Assembly: GCF_018424695.1 (NCBI RefSeq)
Contig: NZ_QTNQ01000006.1
Span: forward strand, 44,027 to 108,026
Reading direction: 5' to 3'
Length of the DNA stretch: 64,000 nt
Source of the DNA: Vannielia litorea
GTDB lineage: Bacteria > Pseudomonadota > Alphaproteobacteria > Rhodobacterales > Rhodobacteraceae
Shown: positions 27,349 to 36,007 of the stretch, in pieces
How the letters are laid out: every line of letters begins with the position of its first letter
How positions within the stretch are numbered: the first letter of the stretch is position 1
Position numbers and translations under genes: made by a program
The notes under the pieces: model-generated
The model's database searches: none
What the model was told of the DNA's origin: nothing
What the model saw: the letters and a program-made list of their open reading frames with translations, nothing else

Positions 27349-28056
27349 ATGATCGAACTGCGCGATCTGTCCAAGGCCTACCATGTGAACGGTGAGCGCA
27401 AGGTGGTGGCCGACAATCTCAACGTGACCTTCCCGGCCGGGACCGCCGTTGCCATTCTGGGCCGGAACGGAGCGGGAAAGTCGAGCCTGCTCAAGATGAT
27501 TTCGGGCGCGATGGAGCCCGACTGGGGCGAGGTGAAGATACGAGGCACCGTGTCCTGGCCGGTGGGCTTTGCGGGCTCGTTCCACCCGGAGCTCACCGGG
27601 CTTCAGAACGTGCGTTTCATCGGGCGCGTCTATGGCGTGGACACAGACGAGCTGGCGGATTTCGTGGAGGATTTCGCCGAGCTGGGCGGGCATTTCAGGA
27701 TGCCGGTGCGGACCTATTCCAGCGGGATGCGCTCGCGCCTGGCCTTCGGGGCTTCGATGGGCATCCACTTCGACACCTACCTGATCGACGAGATCACCGC
27801 CGTGGGGGACGCGGCCTTCAAGGCGAAGTCGGAGGCGATGATCCGGGCGCGGCTCGACGGTGCGGGCGCCATTTTTGTCAGCCATGCGCTGGGGCAGGTG
27901 AAGCGGCTATGCTCGCAGGCGGCTGTGCTGGAGAACGGGCGGCTGCATTACTACACAGATGTGGACGCGGCGATCCTGCACCACCAGCGGCTGATGAAGG
28001 TTCCACCCAAGGGTGTCGCCCGCGCGCCGGCGCTACCGTCCTTCAGACAAAGATAA
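27349..28056 (+). CDS. kpsT: Capsule polysaccharide ABC exporter, ATP-binding protein (KpsT-like)
   Basis: This 235-residue ATPase has Walker A GRNGAGKSS (residues 38-46), the signature YSSGMRSRLAFG (123-134) and Walker B TYLIDEI (143-149), with the GFAGSFHPELTGLQN segment that marks the polysaccharide-export branch. It powers the KpsM permease. It sits in the kpsE operon while kpsM is on the other strand, so the two exporter halves are transcribed separately. Its last 14 bases overlap the convergent end of the RTX gene. Confidence 0.92.
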   Translation: MIELRDLSKAYHVNGERKVVADNLNVTFPAGTAVAILGRNGAGKSSLLKMISGAMEPDWGEVKIRGTVSWPVGFAGSFHPELTGLQNVRFIGRVYGVDTDELADFVEDFAELGGHFRMPVRTYSSGMRSRLAFGASMGIHFDTYLIDEITAVGDAAFKAKSEAMIRARLDGAGAIFVSHALGQVKRLCSQAAVLENGRLHYYTDVDAAILHHQRLMKVPPKGVARAPALPSFRQR

Positions 28057-30703
28057 AGTCGGCGGCGCTCAGGTCGCCAAGCCAGACATCTTCCAGCACG
28101 ATGGTGTGGCTGCCGTGGGTGAACACCACGTCATCGCCTTGCTGGGTGGCGTTCAGCGCTTCGAACCGCGCGGCGTTGGAGCCACCGGCCACTCCGGCGA
28201 TCTGGATCAGATCGATTCCGTTGGCTTCGAAATCGGCGATCACGTCATACTCGCCCGCTCCATGGGTGGCGAACACGAAGGTATCCGCGCCGGTCTGGCC
28301 ATAGAGCACGTCGTCGCCAGCCCCGCCGTTGATCCTGTCGGCGCCGCTTCCGCCGAAGATCCTGTCATCGCCATTGCCGCCGTTCAGAACGTCACTTCCG
28401 GCTTCACCCCAGAGCCAGTCATCACCGTCGCCGGCGCCGACCGTGTCATTGCCCGCGCCGCAGTGGATTTTGTCGGCGCCCGCGCCGCCACCGATGTTGT
28501 CGTCGTCATCGCCGCCATCGACGTAATCCGCGCCCGGACCGGCGGCGATCTCATCGCGCCCGCCGTTGCCGTAGAGGCTGTCATCGCCGTAGGTCGCCGA
28601 GATCATATCATGCCCGGCGCCGCCGTAAATCACGTCATGGCCAGGGCCGCCACCGATCCAGTCGTTGCCGTCGTCGCCGTAGAGCAGATCATCGCCATCT
28701 CCGCCGCCGATCTCGTCGTCGCCTGCGCCGCCGTGGATCTCGTCATTGCCGATGTCACCGGGCATGTTGTCGTTACCGTCACCGCCATCCATGTAGTCAT
28801 CGCCCGCGCGCCCGAGGATCTGATCGTCGCCCGGGCCGCCGATGAGCACATCATCGCCGCCGCGCCCATCGAGCCAGTCATTGCCGGTTTGGCCGATGAG
28901 GGTGTTGGAAAACTCATTGCCGCTGAGATAATCGGCCGCGCCGCAGCCGAAGAGCGCCTCGATGTCATGGTAGATGTCGCCCGCCGCGTCGCCCTCGTTG
29001 AGGCTGGAGTCGGCCAGGTCGGCGCGCACGCCGGTGGCACCGGCATAGCTGACGGCATCGAAGCCGGAGCCGCCCCAGAAGCTGTCGGCCCCGCCGCCAG
29101 ACACCATGACATCATCCCCGCCACCGCCGTGCATCTGATCATTGCCCGCGGTGCCCTGCATCATGTCGGCCTCGGTGGTGCCGAAGAACTCCGCGCCGGT
29201 GTTCGGGTCGGGCTCCTGCAGGGGGGCGCGGCTCACCTCGTAGCTGCTGGAAAAGGTGAAGGTGATGTTGGCAAAATCGGCCTCGGTCAGCGGCAGCCCG
29301 CTGGCGGCGTGGATATCGACACTGTTGTCGCCATAGGTGATCCGCAGCGCGCCGGTGGGGATCGCCTGCACGGTAAGCCAGGCGGTGCCGTAGCACATTT
29401 CCCAGGCCGAGAGATCGATGGTGTCGATCCCGAACTCATAATCGTGGATCCTGTCGCGCTCGCCATCTCCGCTGACCAGCACGAAGGTATCGGCGCCTGC
29501 CTCGCCATAGAGCCTGTCACGGCCCATGCCGTCGACGATGATATCATCCCCCGCGCCGCCAAAGATGTGGACCGGATCGAGCCCGGCCACGATCAGGTCG
29601 CCCGCGTCTGTGCCTGTATTGATGGTGCCGACCGTGAAGGCGAGATCGCCCATGTCGGACACATCCAGGGTGAACTGGGCCACGCCGGGGGCGCCTTCGG
29701 TGGCAACGAAAAGGTCGAGCTGAGTGCCGGTGAGGTTGGTGCCGATGGCGGAGATCCTGTCCAGCCCGGCTTCGGTGCTGCCCTCGATCACCTGCATCGG
29801 CACAAGGTGCCCGTCCGGCAGCAGGCTGTAGACGGTGAGGCCGCCATCATTGCCGCCCGCGATCACCAGCACCCGCCCGCCGCCGAGATCGACCACATCG
29901 AGCGCGGTGACGCCCGCCATCCGGGTTTCGAGGCTGTCGACCACGTGTTCGGCGGGGGACAGCACGCCATCTGCCCCGACGGCCAGCACCGTCAGCGAAC
30001 TGGAGCCCGAGGCCGCCACGACAACATAGGTGGTGCCGTCGATCACCACGCTGTCCATCGCAGTGACGGTTTGCACCGGCATGCTCTCGTCCCGGCCGAA
30101 GCTGTCGGCCTCGGTGAGCGCGCCATTCGGCGCGACGGCATAGCAGGTGACGCCATGCTCGCTGGCGGACCCGGCAAGCAGATAGGTGGTGCCGCCGACC
30201 TCGACCACAGACATGGACGAGATGTTGGCGGCATAGCTGCCCTCGGTGTCGCCGATGCTGGCACGGAAGGTGAGCGTGTTGCCGTTGTTGGTGACGGCGT
30301 AGACTGCGATGCCGCTGCCGTTCTGCGGCGCGACGAAGAGATAATCGGTGCCGCTCACGCCCTGCGCGAGAACGGTCGCGGCATTGGCCTGGTTCTCGGT
30401 GGTTGAGAGATAGGCGCGCTCGGAGCCTGCATCGCCCGCCGCTGCCTCGGCGAGCGCGGCGTCGATCACGGTGCCTGCGAGGCTGACGGATTGCCCGAAC
30501 AGCGAGAAGCTGATGCGCCCGCCGAGCGAACCGCCGCCGCCGGTGCTTGCCAGGCCGCTTCCGGTGGCGTCATATGTGCGCACGACGTTGTTGCCGTGGT
30601 CGATGAGGGTGACGCCGCCTTGTGTGTTGGCGATCGTGCCGAGCAGTGTCGGATACTCGGGGCTGCCGCCTGCCAGAATGCCGGTAAGTTCGAAGTCAGC
30701 CAT
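28043..30703 (-). CDS. Large RTX (calcium-binding repeat) secreted protein with beta-propeller-like N-terminus
   Basis: This 886-residue protein has no N-terminal signal peptide. Residues about 1-380 contain repeated beta-rich units (forms such as SSMSVVEVGGTTYLLAGSAS and ALDVVDLGGGRVLVIAGG) spaced like propeller blades. Residues about 390-830 hold GGxGxDxhx RTX nonapeptides in two groups, and the protein ends DLSAADFIFV, the Asp-plus-hydrophobic end seen in type I secretion substrates. It probably binds calcium outside the cell as an adhesin, matrix or surface protein; no catalytic motif was seen. It shares its C-terminal style with the metalloprotease at 22288-25086, and lies between kpsT and the kpsD-type gene. 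Confidence 0.85.
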   Translation of the reverse strand: MADFELTGILAGGSPEYPTLLGTIANTQGGVTLIDHGNNVVRTYDATGSGLASTGGGGSLGGRISFSLFGQSVSLAGTVIDAALAEAAAGDAGSERAYLSTTENQANAATVLAQGVSGTDYLFVAPQNGSGIAVYAVTNNGNTLTFRASIGDTEGSYAANISSMSVVEVGGTTYLLAGSASEHGVTCYAVAPNGALTEADSFGRDESMPVQTVTAMDSVVIDGTTYVVVAASGSSSLTVLAVGADGVLSPAEHVVDSLETRMAGVTALDVVDLGGGRVLVIAGGNDGGLTVYSLLPDGHLVPMQVIEGSTEAGLDRISAIGTNLTGTQLDLFVATEGAPGVAQFTLDVSDMGDLAFTVGTINTGTDAGDLIVAGLDPVHIFGGAGDDIIVDGMGRDRLYGEAGADTFVLVSGDGERDRIHDYEFGIDTIDLSAWEMCYGTAWLTVQAIPTGALRITYGDNSVDIHAASGLPLTEADFANITFTFSSSYEVSRAPLQEPDPNTGAEFFGTTEADMMQGTAGNDQMHGGGGDDVMVSGGGADSFWGGSGFDAVSYAGATGVRADLADSSLNEGDAAGDIYHDIEALFGCGAADYLSGNEFSNTLIGQTGNDWLDGRGGDDVLIGGPGDDQILGRAGDDYMDGGDGNDNMPGDIGNDEIHGGAGDDEIGGGDGDDLLYGDDGNDWIGGGPGHDVIYGGAGHDMISATYGDDSLYGNGGRDEIAAGPGADYVDGGDDDDNIGGGAGADKIHCGAGNDTVGAGDGDDWLWGEAGSDVLNGGNGDDRIFGGSGADRINGGAGDDVLYGQTGADTFVFATHGAGEYDVIADFEANGIDLIQIAGVAGGSNAARFEALNATQQGDDVVFTHGSHTIVLEDVWLGDLSAADFIFV

Positions 30704-30913
30704 GGTTCCACCCGTTCAGCCATTCACACGCTCGGCGGTGATGGGGGTGGTAATGGAGACGGCGGCGGGCAGGAGCCGGGAGGGATTGTGGCAGACCGCG
30801 GCTTATTGCCTAGAAGGTGGCTAAAACACCTATCAAAAGATGCGCGATCACATGTGGCCGTGGCCCATGGCCTGACAGAGGGCCGCTGCCACGAAAGCCC
30901 CCCTGGTTCCGTG

Positions 30914-30941
30914 TTGACCCTCCCCGCGCAGGCGACATAGT
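30914..30941 (+). promoter_or_regulatory. Candidate sigma-70-type promoter for the capsule export lipoprotein
   Basis: TTGACC (30914-30919) and CATAGT (30936-30941) are separated by 16 bases and lie about 50 bases before the GTG start at 30994. It is the best -35/-10 pair seen in the 290-base divergent gap with the RTX gene. Call made by eye only. Confidence 0.45.
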
Positions 30942-30993
30942 TTGCCCTCAAGCTGCGGCTCGCACACCGCGAGAGCAAAGCCGGGGGGCGACC

Positions 30994-32100
30994 GTGTTCA
31001 AAGTTATTCGACCTGTGGTGGTTCTGCTGCTGCTCGCTGCCTGTTCGCTGCCGCGGGGTGCCGCGATCTCGAACGAGGTGCTGCGGGCGCAGAATTCGGA
31101 GAACCCGCAAATTGCCGTGTATCCTGTTACCCGGGCGCTGCTGCCGCGTTTTGCGTCATGGCCCTACACCGGCAAGAGACTTCGCTCGGATGGCTGGCTG
31201 CGCGGCTCCGGGCGCACCGGTGAGCCGCTGATCCGCCCCTTCGACCGGGTGGACCTGGTTATCTGGGACTCGGAGGACAACTCTCTCATCACGCCGGAGG
31301 GCGCAAAGCTGGTGGAGCTGAAGAACCTTCGCGTCAGCGAAAGCGGCCACATCTTCGTGCCCTATCTCGGGCGCCAGCGGATTGCCGACAAGACGGCGGA
31401 TGCCGCGCGCCGCCAGCTCGAAACCCAGATGATCGATATCGTGCCCTCGGCGCAGGTGCAGCTTTCGGTCGTGCCCGGGACGGCAAGCGCGGTGTCGCTG
31501 GTCGGCGGGGTGAACGCGCCGGGGACGGTGCCGCTGCCCGATGGCGGCTTTACCGTACTGGGCCTTATTGCCCAGGGCGGCGGCCCGCAGGCCGGGCTGC
31601 GCAATCCGCGGGTGCGCCTCGTGCGGGGCGGGCACACCTATGCAACGGCGCTTCAGCGGCTCTATGACGACCCGCGCCTCGACACCACGCTGGTGGGTGG
31701 GGACAAGGTGATGCTGGTGACCGACGAGCGCTACTTCCGTGCGCTGGGCGCGAGCGGCAAGGAACAGCTGATCTACTTCGAGAAAGAACAGATCTCGGCG
31801 CTGGACGCGATGTCTCTCATCGGCGGGCTGGAGGACAGCCGGGCCAATCCGAAGGGCGTGCTGATCCTGCGGCAGTATTCCTCACGCGCGGTGCGGGCCG
31901 ATGGGATCAGCGGGCCGGAAAATGAGCGCACGGTGTTCACCATCGATCTGACCAGCGCGGATGGCCTGTTCTCGGCGGAGAAGTTTGCCATTCACCCGGA
32001 AGATACGGTGCTGGTGACAGAGAGCCCGGTGACCAGTGCGCGCACGATCTTTGCCCTGGTCGGCAGTGCCGTCGGCGTCAGCAACCAGCTTTCGAACTGA
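30994..32100 (+). CDS. Outer-membrane polysaccharide export lipoprotein (Wza/KpsD-like)
   Basis: This 368-residue protein runs from a GTG start that gives a lipoprotein signal (MFKVIRPVVVLLLLAACS; modified cysteine 17); a longer frame begins at 30817 but would hide this signal. The polysaccharide export domain lies at about residues 75-165 (IRPFDRVDLVIWDSEDNSL, VSESGHIFVPYLGRQRIA), followed by two SLBB-like beta-grasp domains with SLVGGVNAPGTVPLPDGGFTVL. Such proteins form the outer-membrane channel for capsule. It serves with KpsM/E/T encoded just upstream and is followed by a perfect palindromic hairpin. Confidence 0.88.
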   Translation: MFKVIRPVVVLLLLAACSLPRGAAISNEVLRAQNSENPQIAVYPVTRALLPRFASWPYTGKRLRSDGWLRGSGRTGEPLIRPFDRVDLVIWDSEDNSLITPEGAKLVELKNLRVSESGHIFVPYLGRQRIADKTADAARRQLETQMIDIVPSAQVQLSVVPGTASAVSLVGGVNAPGTVPLPDGGFTVLGLIAQGGGPQAGLRNPRVRLVRGGHTYATALQRLYDDPRLDTTLVGGDKVMLVTDERYFRALGASGKEQLIYFEKEQISALDAMSLIGGLEDSRANPKGVLILRQYSSRAVRADGISGPENERTVFTIDLTSADGLFSAEKFAIHPEDTVLVTESPVTSARTIFALVGSAVGVSNQLSN

Positions 32101-32111
32101 GCCGGCGTTGG

Positions 32112-32129
32112 CCCGCCAGCGCTGGCGGG
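32112..32129. terminator. Perfect 18-base palindromic hairpin, probable bidirectional terminator
   Basis: CCCGCCAGC (32112-32120) is followed directly by its reverse complement GCTGGCGGG (32121-32129). It sits between the convergent ends of the export lipoprotein gene and the small minus-strand gene. It lacks a T-run on the plus strand. Confidence 0.5.
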
Positions 32130-32330
32130 TCAGAGAAACCCGAGACGCTCGATGGCCTCACGGGCCAGGCGACGCGAATCGTCGGAGCCCTGCCGCGCGC
32201 CGTCATTGAGCAGGTGGAGCTTGGCGCTCAGCCGTTTGTGCGACACTTCACTTCGAATGAAATCAGCTACTTCAATGTCGCGGAGCGAAAGAATCTGCTC
32301 GGCAACGCTTTGCACGGATTGGTCTTGCAT
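32130..32330 (-). CDS. Small conserved-looking hypothetical protein
   Basis: This 66-residue protein starts at an ATG with GGGGAC upstream; longer in-frame extensions have poor codon use. It is helical and charged, with no signal peptide or membrane helix (AEQILSLRDIEVADFIRSEV, then a DDSRRLAREAIERL tail). I do not recognise a family. Its coding bias and ribosome site support it as a real gene, transcribed alone between the capsule export and amino-sugar genes. Confidence 0.5.
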   Translation of the reverse strand: MQDQSVQSVAEQILSLRDIEVADFIRSEVSHKRLSAKLHLLNDGARQGSDDSRRLAREAIERLGFL

Positions 32331-32451
32331 CGTTGTCCCCCAAGTGCATCCCAGTCTCCCCAGGCTGAGGCTAGCCAGCGCGGCCTTGCGGCGCAATCCC
32401 GGGGGGCGGGAAAGGGCTTTTCTGCCGCGCGAGGCATGCGATAACGGGCCG

Positions 32452-33297
32452 ATGACAGGGCGAAGCGCAATAGGGTGTGACGGCGGCGGAAGCGGCTCGC
32501 GGCTGGCGCTGCTCTGGGAGGGTCGGCGCCATGAGGTGACGGGCGGCCCGGCCAATGTGACAAGCGATTATGACGGGGCCGTTGCGGAGGTTGCGGGCCT
32601 GCTGCATCGCGCCACAGAGGCGGCGGGTGTGACGCTGACCGCGCTTGGCGGGCTGCCCGCGCATTTTGCTCTGGCGGGCGCGGTGGATGGAACAATTGCA
32701 GGCCGGGTCGCGGCGGCGCTGCCCGTGGCCGGTGTTGTGGAGGAAGACCGCCGCGCCGCAACCCGAGGGGCGCTGGGCACCGGCCTTGGCTACGTGGCCG
32801 GGATCGGCACTGGATCCTACCTCGCGCGGCAGGGGCCGGAGGGCTTTTCTACAATCGGCGGCCACGGGCTGGTGCTGGGCGACGAGGCCTCGGGCGCCTG
32901 GGCCGGGCGGGCGCTGTTGCGGGCAGTGCTGGCAGTGGAAGACGGGCTGGAACCGCCCACACCGCTGACCCGCGAGATCTCTGCAGAGATGGGCGGCACG
33001 GCGGGGATCGTGGGCTTTGCTGCGCAGGCCGGGCCGGGAGCCTTTGCGGCGCTGGCCCCGCGCGTGTTCGAGGCGGAAGCGGATTCGGTCGCGCGGAATA
33101 TTGCGGCGCGGGGCGCGGAGTACATCGCCCGCGGTTTGCGCGCGCTGGGCTGGCAGGCAGGCGATGCGATCTGCCTGATCGGGGGCGTGGGGCCGCGCTA
33201 CGCGGGGCTTTTGCCGCCAGAGATGCAGGCGGCGCTGGTGGAGGCCCGGGGCTCGGCGCTGGATGGGGCCTTGGCGCTGGCGTTGGAGCAGGGATGA
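32452..33297 (+). CDS. BadF/BadG-family ATPase, probable N-acetylglucosamine kinase
   Basis: This 281-residue ASKHA-fold kinase has the phosphate-1 motif GCDGGGSGSRLALL (residues 8-21), the AGIGTGSYL phosphate-2 motif and GGHGLVLGDEASGAWAGR, which is typical of BadF/BadG/BcrA/BcrD and NAGK-like kinases. The C-terminal ICLIGGVGPRYA is the adenosine motif. It overlaps nagA by an ATGA, so phosphorylation of N-acetylglucosamine before deacetylation is the likely role. The exact amino sugar is inferred from context. No nagB or PTS genes are present. Confidence 0.82.
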   Translation: MTGRSAIGCDGGGSGSRLALLWEGRRHEVTGGPANVTSDYDGAVAEVAGLLHRATEAAGVTLTALGGLPAHFALAGAVDGTIAGRVAAALPVAGVVEEDRRAATRGALGTGLGYVAGIGTGSYLARQGPEGFSTIGGHGLVLGDEASGAWAGRALLRAVLAVEDGLEPPTPLTREISAEMGGTAGIVGFAAQAGPGAFAALAPRVFEAEADSVARNIAARGAEYIARGLRALGWQAGDAICLIGGVGPRYAGLLPPEMQAALVEARGSALDGALALALEQG

Positions 33298-34424
33298 GCG
33301 TGAAAGCCTATATCGCGGGGGCCGTGCACAACGGCTCGATGGTGCAGCGCGGGGTGGCCTTGCTGGTTTCGGAAGGGCGCGTGGTGGACGTGGCCGGGCC
33401 GGGGCAGTTGCCGGAAGGCTGCGAGCTGGTGGAGACAGGCGCGGCGATGCTGGCGCCGGGCTACGTGGATTTGCAGGTGAATGGCGGTGGCGGGGTGATG
33501 CTGAACGACGGGCCGACGCCGGAGCGGGTTGCAGCCATCGCCCGCGCCCATGCCGCCTGCGGCACCACCTCGATCCTGCCGACGCTCATCACCGCCGCGC
33601 CCGAGGCGGTGACGGCGGCAATCGCGGCGGTGGAAACCGCCATTCCCGGCGTTCTCGGGTTGCATCTGGAAGGCCCGCATCTCGACCCGGCGCGGGCCGG
33701 GGCACACAGCCCGGCGCTGATCCGGGCGATGGAAGAGGCTGACCTGGAAGCACTGGAGGCGGCCGGAAAGGCTCTATCCTGCCTGAAAGTGACACTCGCG
33801 CCGGCCTCGGTGAGCCGCGCCCAGGTGGAGCGGCTGGCGCCGGCGGGGGTGCTGGTTTCGCTTGGACATAGCGATTGCAGCTTTGACGTGGCGGTGGCCT
33901 ATGCCGGGGCGGGCGCGCGCTGCGTGACGCATCTGTTCAACGCGATGAGCCAGTTGGGCAGCCGGGAGCCGGGGCTCGTGGGCGCGGCGCTGGCGAATTG
34001 GCGGCTGAATGCCGGGATCATCTGCGACGGCATCCACGTGCACCCCGAGACTTTGCGGCGCGCCAAGGCGGCGAAGGTGGGGCCGGGGCGGCTGTTTCTA
34101 GTGAGTGACGCGATGGCGGTTGCGGGCAGCGACAGAGACGCTTTCACCCTCGATGGCCGCGAGATCCTGCGCCGCGACGGGCGGCTGACGCTGGCCGATG
34201 GCACGCTGGCGGGAGCCGATCTGGTGATGGCGCAGGCGGTGCGCAACGCGGTGGCGCTGATGGGGCTTTCGGCGGAAGAGGCGATTGCCATGGCCACCGC
34301 GATTCCGGCGAGCGTCGCGGGGGCAAAGGCGGGGTGGCTTGGCGAGGGTGCCCCTGCGGATTTCATCGCGCTGGACGACGGCCTGAACTTGCAACGCGTC
34401 TGGCAGGCAGGATCAGAGCTTTAG
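33294..34424 (+). CDS. nagA: N-acetylglucosamine-6-phosphate deacetylase
   Basis: This 376-residue amidohydrolase removes acetate from GlcNAc-6-phosphate. The N-terminal beta strands lead to APGYVDLQVNGGGGVMLND, then LGLHLEGPHLDPARAGAH with the metal ligand glutamate, VSLGHSDCSF, VTHLFNAMSQL, GIICDGIHVHPE and the catalytic aspartate in LVSDAMAVAG. Length is normal. It is coupled to the upstream kinase and probably recycles amino sugars from chitin or cell wall. Its last 12 bases overlap the convergent MarR gene. Confidence 0.93.
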   Translation: MSVKAYIAGAVHNGSMVQRGVALLVSEGRVVDVAGPGQLPEGCELVETGAAMLAPGYVDLQVNGGGGVMLNDGPTPERVAAIARAHAACGTTSILPTLITAAPEAVTAAIAAVETAIPGVLGLHLEGPHLDPARAGAHSPALIRAMEEADLEALEAAGKALSCLKVTLAPASVSRAQVERLAPAGVLVSLGHSDCSFDVAVAYAGAGARCVTHLFNAMSQLGSREPGLVGAALANWRLNAGIICDGIHVHPETLRRAKAAKVGPGRLFLVSDAMAVAGSDRDAFTLDGREILRRDGRLTLADGTLAGADLVMAQAVRNAVALMGLSAEEAIAMATAIPASVAGAKAGWLGEGAPADFIALDDGLNLQRVWQAGSEL

Positions 34425-34880
34425 CGGCGCGCGGCTGAGGGCGTTTCCGGCCTCGGTGGCCTTTTGCAGGAGCGCCAGAAACGTCTCTCTTTCAGCCGGA
34501 TCGAGCCCTGCGAGGATATCCTCCTGTAGCGCGTGGATCACCGGCTTGGCGCGCGCCAGAAGCGCGGCACCCTCGGGGGTGAGGGAAATTTCGCGCGCGC
34601 GCCGGTCGCGGGGCGAAATGCGGCGGGAGACGAGCCCCTTTTGCTCCATCCTGTCGAGCACGCCGCCGATGGTGACCTTGTCATGGGCCACTGCCCCGGC
34701 CAGCGCAGCCTGGCCTAAGCCTTGGGTTTCCGACAGGGTGGAGAGCACGGCGAATTGCACCGGCGTCAGCTCCAGCCCGGCCTCGGCCACATGGTCGGTG
34801 AAGACGGCCACGGCAATCTGGTTGAGCCGCCGGATGAGGTGGCCGGGGATGTGCTGAATCTCGGCCAAGGGGGCCTCCAT
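34413..34880 (-). CDS. MarR-family regulator next to gentisate genes
   Basis: This 155-residue winged-helix protein has the MarR core: LTPVQFAVLSTLSETQGLGQAALAGAVAHDKVTIGGVLDRMEQKGLVSRR (helix-turn-helix), then the wing SPRDRRAREISLTPEG and a C-terminal dimerisation helix. It is encoded divergently from the gentisate dioxygenase gene, 92 bases apart. A perfect inverted repeat in that gap is the likely operator, and gentisate-pathway aromatic acids the likely effectors; both are inferences from placement. Confidence 0.88.
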   Translation of the reverse strand: MEAPLAEIQHIPGHLIRRLNQIAVAVFTDHVAEAGLELTPVQFAVLSTLSETQGLGQAALAGAVAHDKVTIGGVLDRMEQKGLVSRRISPRDRRAREISLTPEGAALLARAKPVIHALQEDILAGLDPAERETFLALLQKATEAGNALSRAPLKL

Positions 34881-34934
34881 GCTGTGCGGAGGGCAGGCTA
34901 GGCGGCGCGGAGGCAGTTGACAAGTATGCGTATG

Positions 34935-34948
34935 GTTAGCAAGCTAAC
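34935..34948. promoter_or_regulatory. Inverted repeat GTTAGC-AA-GCTAAC, candidate MarR operator
   Basis: Two perfect 6-base arms (34935-34940 and 34943-34948) flank an AA centre, in the gap between the divergent MarR and gentisate dioxygenase genes. A TTGACA (-35-like) lies just upstream at 34917-34922 for the dioxygenase direction, so a bound repressor would cover the core promoter. No good -10 was seen at the expected spacing. Confidence 0.5.
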
Positions 34949-34972
34949 GATTGACGCGACAGGGAGGAGACC

Positions 34973-36007
34973 ATGGCGCAACTTGGAACGCTCGAAGAGC
35001 TGCCGGAGGACTACCGGGAAGATATGGCGAAGGCGGGTGTGGCCCCGCTCTGGCCGATGATGCGTAACGTGCTGCCGCATGGCGCGCCCAAGCCGGTGAC
35101 GAAGCCGGGGCACTGGCGCTACGAGGCGATTCGCCCCTTGCTGCACCGCGCCGGCGAGCTGACGCCGGTGGAAAAGGCCGAGCGGCGGGTGCTGGTGCTG
35201 AGCGATCCGGGGCGCGGGACGGGGGCGATGTGCGCCACGCCTGCGATCTACCTCGGCCTGCAATTCCTGTTGCCGGGCGAGACCGCGCCTGCCCATGTCC
35301 ACACGCCAAGCGCGGTGCGGATCATCGTGGAGGGCGAAGGCGGTTACACGGTTGTCGACGGGGAGAAGCTGCCGATGCGGGAGGGCGACCTTGTGCTGAC
35401 GCCGGGTGGCGAGTGGCATGATCACGGGCATGAGGGCAAGGAGCCGGTGGTGTGGCTGGATGCGCTGGACATGCCGCTCTTCGTCTACCTCGAAGGCTCC
35501 TATGCCGAGGAAGGCCCGTTGCAGAACCAGCGCAACCGGCCCGACGCCAGCCAGATCGACTATCGCGCCGCAGGCCTCGCCCCAGCGCGGAAGGCGGGGG
35601 CGCAGAAGAAGCGCTATCCGATGGCGCGCTACCCCTGGGTGCGGACCCGCGAGGCGCTGGTGGAGACGATGAAATACGACGGCGGCCCTATTGTGGAGCT
35701 GGATTACATCAACCCCGAGACCGGGGCCGACGTTTTGCCGACGATGGGCTTTACCGCCATGATGATCGAGGCGGGCGGCGAGGAGAACCCGCCGCTGCGC
35801 AGCTGCTCCAGCGCCTTCCACGTGATCGAAGGCAAGGGGTATTCGGTGGTGAACGGCCAGCGGATCGACTGGGCCGCGAAAGATACCTTTACCGCCCCGG
35901 TCTTTGCCGAGATCACCCATCATGCGGAGGAGGAGAGCTTTCTCGTCCGCATCCATGACCGCCCGCTTCAGGAGAAGCTGGACTACTACGAGGAGCGCGC
36001 CCGATGA
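34973..36007 (+). CDS. Gentisate 1,2-dioxygenase
   Basis: This 344-residue bicupin opens gentisate to maleylpyruvate using Fe(II) and O2. The N-terminal cupin carries the metal-binding histidines H108 and H110 ([12 protein letters not shown]) and H149/H151 (GEWHDHG); a second cupin follows (about residues 230-330, with [16 protein letters not shown]). The start is an ATG with GGGAGGAG upstream. It is followed by the hydrolase and isomerase genes of the same pathway, each overlapping by an ATGA, so all three are one operon. Confidence 0.93.
   Translation: MAQLGTLEELPEDYREDMAKAGVAPLWPMMRNVLPHGAPKPVTKPGHWRYEAIRPLLHRAGELTPVEKAERRVLVLSDPGRGTGAMCATPAIYLGLQFLLPGETAPAHVHTPSAVRIIVEGEGGYTVVDGEKLPMREGDLVLTPGGEWHDHGHEGKEPVVWLDALDMPLFVYLEGSYAEEGPLQNQRNRPDASQIDYRAAGLAPARKAGAQKKRYPMARYPWVRTREALVETMKYDGGPIVELDYINPETGADVLPTMGFTAMMIEAGGEENPPLRSCSSAFHVIEGKGYSVVNGQRIDWAAKDTFTAPVFAEITHHAEEESFLVRIHDRPLQEKLDYYEERAR

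Noticed and set aside
28361..28900. Regular short repeats that might be a CRISPR array
   Set aside because: The 27-base periodicity is that of RTX nonapeptide codons in frame; there are no unique spacers.
28013..30406. Long 797-codon plus-strand open frame opposite the second RTX protein
   Set aside because: It is the antisense shadow of RTX repeats, with low-complexity Ile/Val/Ala repeats and no motif.
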